A program made the position numbers and the translations under genes. From contig JAIXKK010000175.1 in NCBI GenBank assembly GCA_026954325.1, forward strand, positions 40,374 to 104,373: a stretch of DNA of 64,000 nucleotides, read 5' to 3'. The DNA is from Bryobacterales bacterium. GTDB taxonomy: Bacteria; Acidobacteriota; Terriglobia; Bryobacterales; Bryobacteraceae. The notes beneath the pieces are model-generated. The model made no database searches and was not told where the DNA came from. It was given only the letters and a program-made list of their open reading frames with translations. The first letter of the stretch is position 1. The number at the start of each line of letters is the position of its first letter. Of the stretch, positions 8,137-20,024 are shown piece by piece.

Positions 8137-8145
8137 TGCTAACTT

Positions 8146-8781
8146 ATGAGCGCCCAGCCTTCCTCCCCTCCCAAGCACCGCATGTCTTCCGGGCAGCGCC
8201 GCGCCGCAATCGTCGACGCGGCCGTACAACTCTTCAGCAAGAACGGCTTTCGCGGCGCCACCACGCGGCAGTTGGCGGCAGCCGTCGGGGTGTCGGAACC
8301 GGTGCTCTACCTCCACTTCCAGACGAAGCGGGACCTGTATTCGGCGATAATCGAGAAATTGGCGTTGTCCGCGCCGTCCTATGACACTGAGTGCGAATTC
8401 ACCGCCCTGGCCCGGATAGGAGATGACTCCGCCTTCTTTCTGCGTCTGGCGCACGGGATGGTGCAGTGGCATCAGGAGGAACCGGCGCGCATCCGCCTGC
8501 TGATGTTCAGCGCGCTCGAAGGGCACGAACTATCCGATCTGTTTTACCAGCGCCACATCGTACCCTTTTTCGACGCGCTATCGAAGTACATCCGGCAGAG
8601 AATCGAGCAGGGGGCTTTTCGCGACGTCGATCCCATGGTGGCGGCGCGGGCCTTCTGCAACATGATCACCGGCTTTGCCAAGGATCTGGTGCTCTTCGGC
8701 GGAGCAGGGAAAAAAGAATCGAGCAAGAAGAATCTGGAAGCAATGGTGGATATTTTTTTATGCGGTGTTCGAAAGTCTTAG
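8146..8781 (+). CDS. TetR/AcrR family transcriptional regulator
   Basis: A 211-residue regulator. The N-terminal helix-turn-helix spans about residues 15-62 (RRAAIVDAAVQLFSKNGF, TTRQLAAAVGVSEPVLYLHF, TKRDLYSAIIEK), the standard TetR layout, followed by an all-helical ligand-binding domain. An alternative start at the second Met (8182) would leave the HTH intact. It is the first gene of a probable four-gene unit and ends 11 bases before the RND adaptor. It most likely represses this efflux operon until a substrate binds. A palindrome sits just upstream of its start. Confidence 0.93.
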   Translation: MSAQPSSPPKHRMSSGQRRAAIVDAAVQLFSKNGFRGATTRQLAAAVGVSEPVLYLHFQTKRDLYSAIIEKLALSAPSYDTECEFTALARIGDDSAFFLRLAHGMVQWHQEEPARIRLLMFSALEGHELSDLFYQRHIVPFFDALSKYIRQRIEQGAFRDVDPMVAARAFCNMITGFAKDLVLFGGAGKKESSKKNLEAMVDIFLCGVRKS

Positions 8782-8792
8782 GAATACTCCCG

Positions 8793-9992
8793 ATGAAATA
8801 CGCATTGTGCGCGCTGCTGCTAGGTTTGGCGGCGTGCTCGAAACAGGCGGACAAAGACGCCGTGGAGGCAGCCGCGCCCAGGAAGGCCGAGCCGGTCGAA
8901 GTGCAGGTGAAGGAGGCGGAGGTCCGGATCACGGACCGCTCGATTCCGGTGACGGGGTCACTGCTGGCGGATGAAACCGTGACGATGGTGTCGGAAGTGC
9001 AGGGCCGCATTACGGCGGTACACTACGATTTCGGCCAGATGGTGCGCAAGGGCAGCGTGCTGGTGGAGATCGACAAGACCGAATATCAGCTTCAATTGGA
9101 CCGGAGCAAAGCGGCGCTCGCGCAGGCGCTGGCGCGTTTGGGAGTGGAGCCGGGGGCGGGGAATCAGACTCCCACCACGACTCCCGCGATGCGGCAGGCG
9201 AAGGCGCAGTGGGAGGACGCGAAGTTCAAGTTCGAGAGCGCGGCAAAGCTGGTGAAGAGCGGCGACATCAGTCAGGAACGCTATACGGAACTCGAGAAGG
9301 CGCTGCACGCGCGCGAGGCGGCGTACGAGGCGGCGAAGGACGAAATGCGCACCCTGTGGGCGAACGTCGACGCGTTGAAAGCGGACGTGGCCCTGATGGA
9401 GAAGAAACTGCGGGACACGATGATCCGGGCGCCGTTCGACGGTGCGGTCTCGGACCGTAAGGTGTCCCCGGGACAGTACGTAAAGGACAACGTGGCGCTG
9501 CTGACGCTGGTGAAGGCGAACCCGATGCGGTTGCGCTTGGAGGCGCCGGAAACAGCGGCCGGGGCGGTGCGGATTGGCACGGCGCTCGAGTTCACCACGG
9601 ACGCGGCTCCGGGAGAGAAGTTTAGCGCCACGGTGAGGGAGTTGAATCCGGCTCTGAGCGAGCAGTCCCGGACGCTGATCGCCGAGGCGCGCTTTACCTC
9701 CCCCGATTCGCGGCTCCGGCCGGGGATGTTCGTGCAGGTGCGCCTGCTTCTCGAGCGCGGCATCCAAGCCGTGGTTGTTCCCAAGGAAGCGGTCTACGCC
9801 GTGGCGGGGTTGACGAAGGTCTTTGTGGTGCGGAACGGGAAACTGGTGGAGTGCCGCATTGCGCCGGGCGAAATGATGGAGGACTGGATGCAGGTTCCGC
9901 CGGAACTTATCCGGGGCGGGGAACCGGTGGTGGTGTCGGATCTGGGACAACTGATCGACGGGCAGCAGGTGCGGGTGAAGGGGAGGAGTTGA
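8793..9992 (+). CDS. RND efflux periplasmic adaptor (membrane fusion protein), lipoprotein
   Basis: A 399-residue HlyD/AcrA-type adaptor. The correct start is ATG 8793; the frame is open back to 8466, but that part overlaps the TetR gene. A lipoprotein signal is clear (MKYALCALLLGLAAC, lipobox LAAC, Cys15). Then come the split biotinyl-lipoyl domain (VQGRITAVHYDFGQMVRKGSVLVEID and TMIRAPFDGAVSDRKVSPGQYV), an alpha-helical hairpin of about residues 95-210, a beta-barrel (ELNPALSEQSRTLIAEARF) and a membrane-proximal domain. It links the inner-membrane pump encoded next to the outer-membrane channel. Four bases separate it from the pump gene. Confidence 0.93.
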   Translation: MKYALCALLLGLAACSKQADKDAVEAAAPRKAEPVEVQVKEAEVRITDRSIPVTGSLLADETVTMVSEVQGRITAVHYDFGQMVRKGSVLVEIDKTEYQLQLDRSKAALAQALARLGVEPGAGNQTPTTTPAMRQAKAQWEDAKFKFESAAKLVKSGDISQERYTELEKALHAREAAYEAAKDEMRTLWANVDALKADVALMEKKLRDTMIRAPFDGAVSDRKVSPGQYVKDNVALLTLVKANPMRLRLEAPETAAGAVRIGTALEFTTDAAPGEKFSATVRELNPALSEQSRTLIAEARFTSPDSRLRPGMFVQVRLLLERGIQAVVVPKEAVYAVAGLTKVFVVRNGKLVECRIAPGEMMEDWMQVPPELIRGGEPVVVSDLGQLIDGQQVRVKGRS

Positions 9993-9996
9993 CGCC

Positions 9997-12900
9997 ATGC
10001 GAAAGCTAGCGAAAATCTGCGTCGAGCGCCCCGTATTCACCACCATGCTGATCCTGGCGCTGATGGTGCTGGGCCTTGATGCGTACCGCAAACTGGGTGT
10101 CGACCTGTTTCCGAAAGTCGAGTTCCCGATCGTCACCATCAGCACGACTCTGCGCGGCGCATCACCCGAGGAAGTGGAGACGCAGATCAGCAAGCGGATT
10201 GAAGAGAGCGTGAATACCATCAGCGGCATTGACGATCTGCGATCCACGTCGGCCGAAGGAATTTCCATCGTTTCCATCCAGTTCGTGCTCGAGAAGGACG
10301 CCGAGGAAGCGGCGCAGGAAGTGCGGGACAAGGTGAACCGCGTCCTGAGCCAGCTTCCCAAGGACGCCGATCCGCCGGTGGTGGAGAAACTCGCAACCGA
10401 TGCTTCACCGATTCTGACGGTGGTGGTTTCCTCGGGCCGTGACCTGCGGGAGACCACGAAACTGGTGGATGACGGCATCAAGAAGAATATCGAATCTCTC
10501 AACGGCGTGGGCCAGGTGCGGTTCGTCGGAGAGCGCCAGCGGCAGATTCAGGTGATCCTCGACGGGGAACGTCTGTATGCTTACAACCTGAACATCGACC
10601 AGGTGCGCCAGCAACTGGCGTTGCAGAACGTAGAGGTGCCCGGAGGCAATATCGACCAGGGCAGGCGCGAGGTGTCATTGCGCACCCTCGGGCGGGTGGA
10701 AAGGCCGCGGGATTTCGAACGCATCATCGTCGCCAACCGCGGCGGGCAGCCGGTGCGCATCTCCGACATCGGGCACGTCGAGGATAGCTTTGAAGAGCCG
10801 CGTTCGCTGGCGCGGCTGGATGACCGTCCGGCGGTGGCGCTCGAGGTGCGCAAGCAGGCGGGGACGAACACGCTCGAGGTGATCAACAACATCAAGGCGC
10901 GCATCGAGGAATTGCGGCCGTTCCTGCCGCCGGATCTCGATATCAGCTATGCGCGCGACCAATCCAGCTTCATTCACGACTCGTTCGAGGCGGTGCAGGA
11001 GCACCTGGTCCTCGGGTCGATCCTCGCCGGGCTCATCGTGATGCTGTTCATCCGCAGTTGGCGATCGACGCTGATCGCGGCCATCGCCATCCCGACTTCC
11101 ATCATCTCCACCTACACGCTGTTGAACATGATGGGGTTCACGCTGAACCAGATCACGATGCTCGGGCTGACGCTGATGGTGGGCATCGTGATAGACGACG
11201 CCATCGTGGTGCTCGAGAACATCTTCCGCTTCATGGAAGAAAAGAAGATGACCCCCATGGAGGCGGCCATCGAAGGGACGCGAGACATCGGGCTGGCGGT
11301 GATGGCCACCACGTTCAGCCTGGTCATCATCTTCCTGCCGGTGGCGATGATGGGCGGAATCGTGGGCCGTTTCATGTCGAGCTTCGGCTACACGGCGGCA
11401 TTCGCCATCATGGTGTCACTGCTGGTAAGCTTCACGCTCACGCCGATGCTCTGTTCGCGGTTTCTCAGGCATGAGCAATCGGCCTCGGGGGAGGGGACCA
11501 AGGACACGTTCCTGTTCAAGTGGATGTCGGCGTTCTATCGCGCTCTGCTTACCTGGTCGATGAAACACCGCTGGGTGATCGTGGCGGTTTCCATCCTGGT
11601 GTGCCTCACGAGCGCTCCGATGTTCATGAACATCGGCAAGGACTTTCTGCCGCAGGACGACCAGAGCGAATTCGAGGTGTCGGTGAAGGCGCCCCCGGGT
11701 TCGTCGCTCGAGGGCACGGAGGCGGTGTTCCACCGGGTGGAACAGGACCTGCGGGGCTTGCCCGGCGTCAGGAACCTGTTCACCAGCATCGGCGCCGATA
11801 TCCGCAAGCAGGTGGATCGGGGCTCGGTGCTGGTGGAACTCGTCCCGCCCAAGCAGCGCAAGGAGACGCAGCAGGCGCTTATGGCGATGGCCCGCGAAAA
11901 GCTGGCGAAGTACCGGGACCTGACGATTTCGGTGCAGCCGCCATCGGTGATCAGCGGCGCTCCGGACCATGAACTCATGTTCTTCCTCCAGGGACCGGAC
12001 CTGACTGTGCTGAACGAGTACGCGCAGAAGATCAAGGCGCGGCTGGCGGCGGAGCCGGGCGTGGTGGACCTGGAAAGCTCGTACGAAGGCGGCAAACCGG
12101 AGGTGCGGGTGTTGGTGAAGCGCGACAAGGCGGCGGACCTGAACGTCAGCGTCTCCTCCATTGCCACGGCGCTGCGCACGCTGGTAGGCGGCGACGAACA
12201 GGCGACCACGTTCCGCGACAAGGACGACCGCTATGACGTGATGCTGCGCGTGGACAAGCAGTTCCGGAATTCACCGGACGCCCTGCAGCGGCTGTATGTG
12301 CCGTCGACGACGCTCGGCAACGTGCCGGTGGCGAACGTGGCGAGTCTTGAAGAGGCTTCGGGACCCATCCAGATCGAGCGCTACAACCGGCAGCGGCAAA
12401 TCATGATCTCGGGCAATATCGGCAAGGGACAATCGCTGAGCAACGTGATTCAGATCCTGAACAGCCAGGTGGCCGGAATGAAAATGCCGCCCGAATACCG
12501 CTCGGGATTGGTGGGCCGCAGCCGCGAACTGGGAAGGGCGGGCGCGAGCTTCGCCATCGCGCTGCTGCTTTCCATTGTGTTCATGTACATGATCCTGGCC
12601 TCGCAGTTTGAGAGCTTCGTGGATCCGGTGACCATTCTTCTGAGCCTCCCCTTGTCGGTGCCTTTCGCGATCGGAGCGCTGTTCCTGACAGGGGAGAATT
12701 ATTCCATTATCTACAGTTCGGTGGGGATTCTGGTGCTGTTCGGAATCGTGAAGAAGAACTCGATTCTTCAGATCGACCACATCAAGAACCTGCGGCGGGA
12801 AGGGACGCCGCGGCTCGAAGCCATCCTGCGAGGCTGTGATGACCGTTTGCGGCCGATTCTGATGACCACGGCGGCGCTGGTGGCGGGCATGATTCCGCTG

Positions 12901-13110
12901 GCTCTCGGCACGGGCGCGGGCAGCGGAACGCGGCGCACGGTGGCGATTGTGGTCATCGGCGGGCAGTCCATGGCTTTGCTGTTGACCCTGCTGGTGACAC
13001 CGGTGGCCTATTCGCTGTTCGATGATCTGGCGCATTCGCGTGTCTGGGCATGGCTTGGCGGCCTGCCGCGCGGCGGCCGGGGCGAACTATCCCCACAATC
13101 CGGTGATTAG
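9997..13110 (+). CDS. RND efflux pump, inner-membrane permease (HAE1/AcrB type)
   Basis: A 1037-residue resistance-nodulation-division transporter, full length for the family. It shows the duplicated architecture: TM1 near residue 12, a large periplasmic loop, six helices from about residue 335, a second loop and a final helix block. Recognisable blocks are GASPEEVETQISKRIEESV near residue 50, MLGLTLMVGIVIDDAIVVLEN near residue 390 with the paired acidic residues of the proton relay, and GILVLFGIVKKNSILQIDH near residue 910. The substrate range cannot be read from sequence. Proton-driven export of hydrophobic compounds is the family role. It sits between the adaptor and the TolC gene. Confidence 0.95.
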   Translation: MRKLAKICVERPVFTTMLILALMVLGLDAYRKLGVDLFPKVEFPIVTISTTLRGASPEEVETQISKRIEESVNTISGIDDLRSTSAEGISIVSIQFVLEKDAEEAAQEVRDKVNRVLSQLPKDADPPVVEKLATDASPILTVVVSSGRDLRETTKLVDDGIKKNIESLNGVGQVRFVGERQRQIQVILDGERLYAYNLNIDQVRQQLALQNVEVPGGNIDQGRREVSLRTLGRVERPRDFERIIVANRGGQPVRISDIGHVEDSFEEPRSLARLDDRPAVALEVRKQAGTNTLEVINNIKARIEELRPFLPPDLDISYARDQSSFIHDSFEAVQEHLVLGSILAGLIVMLFIRSWRSTLIAAIAIPTSIISTYTLLNMMGFTLNQITMLGLTLMVGIVIDDAIVVLENIFRFMEEKKMTPMEAAIEGTRDIGLAVMATTFSLVIIFLPVAMMGGIVGRFMSSFGYTAAFAIMVSLLVSFTLTPMLCSRFLRHEQSASGEGTKDTFLFKWMSAFYRALLTWSMKHRWVIVAVSILVCLTSAPMFMNIGKDFLPQDDQSEFEVSVKAPPGSSLEGTEAVFHRVEQDLRGLPGVRNLFTSIGADIRKQVDRGSVLVELVPPKQRKETQQALMAMAREKLAKYRDLTISVQPPSVISGAPDHELMFFLQGPDLTVLNEYAQKIKARLAAEPGVVDLESSYEGGKPEVRVLVKRDKAADLNVSVSSIATALRTLVGGDEQATTFRDKDDRYDVMLRVDKQFRNSPDALQRLYVPSTTLGNVPVANVASLEEASGPIQIERYNRQRQIMISGNIGKGQSLSNVIQILNSQVAGMKMPPEYRSGLVGRSRELGRAGASFAIALLLSIVFMYMILASQFESFVDPVTILLSLPLSVPFAIGALFLTGENYSIIYSSVGILVLFGIVKKNSILQIDHIKNLRREGTPRLEAILRGCDDRLRPILMTTAALVAGMIPLALGTGAGSGTRRTVAIVVIGGQSMALLLTLLVTPVAYSLFDDLAHSRVWAWLGGLPRGGRGELSPQSGD

Positions 13111-13123
13111 AGAGGTTGGTATC

Positions 13124-14767
13124 ATGCGTATCCTGTTGCTGAGTGCGCTGGTAATGTGTGTGCAAGGGCAGACATCGTCTCCCCGCGTGGGCGTGGGGAT
13201 CACACAGCGCAAGGTGAGCCTCGACGAGGCCGTGCAAACCGCGCTCAAGAACAATCTGGAAATCGAGATCGAAAGGACCGTCCAGGCCTCCGCCCATGAG
13301 GCGATTCGCGGGGCGAAGGGGTTTCTCGACCCTAACTTCCGCTGGCTGCCTTCCGCGGGAACCAGTAACACGCCGACCAGTTCGGTGCTGGCCAGTTCCA
13401 CCGGGAAGATTACGGAGAACTCCTTCGCGCAAAATTTCTACTACCGCCAGCGGACGCCCTGGCAGGGGATGTCGTTTCACGCCGACTTCGAGAACTCCCG
13501 GCTGTCGACGAACAATCCGTTCGTGGGGCTGACGCCCTATATCACGCCGCGGTTCACGGCGGGCTTTTCGCTCCCCCTGCTGCGGGACCGGTTGATCGAT
13601 CAGGATCGGGCACAGTTGACGCTGCGGCGCAAACAGGCTGATGTCTCCGACGCGAGTTTCGCGCTGCGTGTAATAGACGTCATCGCCCGCGTGGAGCAGG
13701 CTTACCACGACCTGGTGGCGGCCCGCGCCGATCTCGCCGTGGAGAGTGAGAGCGCCGGCCTGGCCCAGGAGCAGTTGGACCGCACCAAGCGTATGATTGC
13801 CAGCGGCACGGTGGCGCCCGTGGAACTGGCGGCGGCCGAGGCGGAACTCGAACGGCGCAAGGATACCTACTTCGCGGCTCTCACGCAGTTGACGGCGTCG
13901 GAGAACGCCTTGAAGCTGCTGCTTGCCGCCGGCAGGGACCAGGACTTGTGGAAGGACGAAGTGATTCCCACCTCTGATCAGAAGGCGGCCGTGCCGGCGG
14001 CGGCCACCAGCGATTTGGACGAACTGGTGAGCGACTCGCTGCGGCGGCGCGTGGAATTGAAGGTGCTCGAGTTGAATCGCGGGCTCAACGAGGTGCAGAG
14101 GCAAAGCGCCCTGAACCAGCGCAAGGTGCAATTGAACCTCACCGCCGCCTACGTCAGCACGGGACTGGCGGGCGCCATTCTGCAAACGGAGAATCCGTTC
14201 GCCTCCTCGCAAGCGGTGCTGGTGCAGCGCTTGAATGATCTCTCCGAGGCTGCCGGTCTGACGCCGATAAACGTAAACCTGACAGGAGGCGGAGTGCCGG
14301 CCGATTTCGTCGGCGGATACGGGCAATCGTTGTCGAACCTGTTCAGCGGGCGGTTCAGCACGTTCAGCGGCGGACTTTCGCTTGATTGGACGCCGCGGAA
14401 CAACGCGGCGGAATCGGCGCTGGCGCAGACCGCGATCACGGAACGGAAGATCGGACTGGAACGGCGGCAGATGGAGCAGGCGATCGCGGCCCAGGTACGA
14501 AATGCCCTGCAAGCGGTGCTCACCAGCCAGCAGCGCATCGCCGCGGCGGAGGCAAGCGCGCGGGCGGCGAAAGAGAAGCTTGACAGCGAGACGCGGTTGT
14601 TTCAGACGGGAGAATCCACGAACTTTTTCGTGCTGACACGGCAGAACGAATTCGCCGATTCGCGGCGCAGGCTTGTGCTGGCCACGGCCGAGTACAACAA
14701 GAGCGTGGCGCGGTTGGAGGTGGCGCTGGGCAGGACTTTAGAGGAGTACAAGATTACACTGCGGTAA
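13124..14767 (+). CDS. TolC-family outer-membrane efflux channel
   Basis: A 547-residue outer-membrane efflux protein. ATG 13124 is chosen because a typical signal peptide follows (MRILLLSALVMCVQGQ) and the RND gene ends 13 bases before; the frame itself is open further upstream. Two OEP repeats are visible. The first begins VSLDEAVQTALKNNLEIEIER. The second holds the long helices with ALAQTAITERKIGLERRQMEQAIAAQVRNAL and a C-terminal FFVLTRQNEFADSRRRL. It completes a tripartite pump with the two preceding genes. The 60-base gap to the next gene contains a TATAAT element. Confidence 0.92.
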   Translation: MRILLLSALVMCVQGQTSSPRVGVGITQRKVSLDEAVQTALKNNLEIEIERTVQASAHEAIRGAKGFLDPNFRWLPSAGTSNTPTSSVLASSTGKITENSFAQNFYYRQRTPWQGMSFHADFENSRLSTNNPFVGLTPYITPRFTAGFSLPLLRDRLIDQDRAQLTLRRKQADVSDASFALRVIDVIARVEQAYHDLVAARADLAVESESAGLAQEQLDRTKRMIASGTVAPVELAAAEAELERRKDTYFAALTQLTASENALKLLLAAGRDQDLWKDEVIPTSDQKAAVPAAATSDLDELVSDSLRRRVELKVLELNRGLNEVQRQSALNQRKVQLNLTAAYVSTGLAGAILQTENPFASSQAVLVQRLNDLSEAAGLTPINVNLTGGGVPADFVGGYGQSLSNLFSGRFSTFSGGLSLDWTPRNNAAESALAQTAITERKIGLERRQMEQAIAAQVRNALQAVLTSQQRIAAAEASARAAKEKLDSETRLFQTGESTNFFVLTRQNEFADSRRRLVLATAEYNKSVARLEVALGRTLEEYKITLR

Positions 14768-14810
14768 GCTCGCCGAGGGCGCGGCTAAATCAACCCGCGA
14801 GGCCAGCCGA

Positions 14811-14816
14811 TATAAT
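14811..14816 (+). promoter_or_regulatory. TATAAT -10-like element before the hybrid sensor kinase gene
   Basis: A perfect TATAAT lies 12 bases before the first ATG of the sensor gene. Seventeen bases upstream is AATCAA, which is a poor -35 box. If used, transcription would start near 14823, leaving almost no leader for ATG 14828 but about 29 bases for ATG 14852. This favours the second start. Confidence 0.35.
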
Positions 14817-14827
14817 ACGGTGAACAG

Positions 14828-18424
<3,597 letters not shown>

Positions 18425-18643
18425 GGAAAACGCCAGGATGCTTCCCGGTTTTGCTTCATAATAAATGGGTTATGTTTGGAATAGGCTGTGGAAAAATTAG
18501 CCCGAAATCCACTGCGGAATCCACAGGCGAAGGCCTTAGAATGAGAAAACCCTGAAACGCCCCGGAGACGGTCGAGCCGGCAGCGGGAAGACGACGGACA
18601 GGCGGCGGGCTCCCGTCCTCGTGGGCGATGAGTTGAGGTCAGA

Positions 18644-20011
18644 ATGCCATCCGGAGACGCCATCTTTGAAAAAGGATTGCCCGCCAACACGGACGCCGAG
18701 CGGTTTGTGTTGGGGTCGATTCTCGTGGATGACGAAACGTTCCTCCAGGTGGCCGGGATTCTCGAACCGGAGGACTTCAGCCTCGAGAAGCACCGGCGCA
18801 TCTTCCTGCGCATGATCGACCTGCACGACCGCGGAGAGCGGTTGGACCGGGTGACGCTGGCGAATGAGCTGATGAAGCACGGGCAACTCGAGTCCGTGGA
18901 CGGGTTGCCCTACCTCATCTCGCTCGACGACGGCATTCCGCAGATCTCGAATCTCGAAAGCTACGTCCGGATCGTCAAGAACAAAGCGCTTCTGCGGCGG
19001 ATCATCCTGCAATCGCAGCGGACGATCGACCAGTGCCTGGCGGGAAACGAAGATCCGGAAAACATCCTCGCCCGCGCCGGCGATGAGTTGATGAAACTGG
19101 GAGAAAACCGGCAGGGCGCGGGCCTTTCCACGCCGCAAGAAATCATCGAAGGATACGATGGCGGGCTGAATGCGTTCCTCGACCCGAGCAAGCGCATTCA
19201 GGGAATCAGCACCGGCTTTCTCAAGTACGACGAAAAGACGGGCGGCATGCGCCCGGGCGAACTGATCATCATCGCCGCGCGGCCCGCCATGGGCAAGACG
19301 GCGCTGGTGCTGAACATTGCGCATCACGTGGCGACGAAAGCGCAAAAGGCGGTGGCCCTGTTCTCACTCGAAATGTCGAAGGAGAGCCTGCTCACGCGCC
19401 TGCTGTGCGCCGCCGCGCGCGTGGACAGCCAGAAGTTTCGCGCCGGGTTTCTCAACCAGAGCGAGCGGAGGCAACTGCAAATGGCCGCCGCCGAACTGGT
19501 GGAAGCGCCGCTGTTTATCGACGATACGGCGAGCACGAACATCATGGACATCCACGCCAAGGTGAAACGCCTCAAGGCCGAGCACGGCCTGGGACTGGTG
19601 GTGGTGGACTACCTGCAACTGATGAGTTCCCGGGGGCGCTTCGACAGCCGTGTGCAGGAAGTCAGCTCCTATTCGCGCGGCCTGAAGCTGATGTCGAAAG
19701 AACTGGAAGTGCCGGTGATTGCGCTCTCGCAGTTGAGCCGCGCTCCGGACACGCGGCAGGGGGACCACCGGCCGCAGTTGAGCGACCTGCGCGAATCGGG
19801 CTCCATCGAGCAGGATGCCGACGTGGTGAACTTCATCTTCCGCGAAGAGGTCTACAAGCCGGACCGCACGGACTTGAAGGGGCTGGCGGAACTGATCATC
19901 GCCAAGCAGCGCAGCGGACCGACCGGAAAGGTGAATCTCGTCTTCCTGCATAGCTTGACGAAATTCGAGAACCGCATCGGCGACGTGGACGACGAAGCGC
20001 CGCCGGAGTAA
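18644..20011 (+). CDS. dnaB: Replicative DNA helicase DnaB
   Basis: A 455-residue hexameric helicase that unwinds DNA at the replication fork and interacts with primase. The N-terminal helical domain (~10-115) begins with LPANTDAERFVLGSILVDDETF. The RecA-like domain carries Walker A in AARPAMGKTALVLN (~208-222), a Walker B region in GLGLVVVDYLQLM and the DnaB4-type ALSQLSRAPDTR motif. RPQLSDLRESGSIEQDAD follows, all as in DnaB. Compared with most DnaB proteins, the residue before RPAMGKT is Ala rather than Gly. The 219-base gap before it holds no gene that I can see. Confidence 0.97.
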   Translation: MPSGDAIFEKGLPANTDAERFVLGSILVDDETFLQVAGILEPEDFSLEKHRRIFLRMIDLHDRGERLDRVTLANELMKHGQLESVDGLPYLISLDDGIPQISNLESYVRIVKNKALLRRIILQSQRTIDQCLAGNEDPENILARAGDELMKLGENRQGAGLSTPQEIIEGYDGGLNAFLDPSKRIQGISTGFLKYDEKTGGMRPGELIIIAARPAMGKTALVLNIAHHVATKAQKAVALFSLEMSKESLLTRLLCAAARVDSQKFRAGFLNQSERRQLQMAAAELVEAPLFIDDTASTNIMDIHAKVKRLKAEHGLGLVVVDYLQLMSSRGRFDSRVQEVSSYSRGLKLMSKELEVPVIALSQLSRAPDTRQGDHRPQLSDLRESGSIEQDADVVNFIFREEVYKPDRTDLKGLAELIIAKQRSGPTGKVNLVFLHSLTKFENRIGDVDDEAPPE

Positions 20012-20024
20012 AAGCAGCCTGCCG

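Noticed and set aside
18425..18643. DnaA-box-like words (TGTGGAAAA, GAATCCACA) upstream of dnaB
   Set aside because: Each has two mismatches to the consensus and there is no cluster or dnaA/dnaN context, so an origin is not supported.
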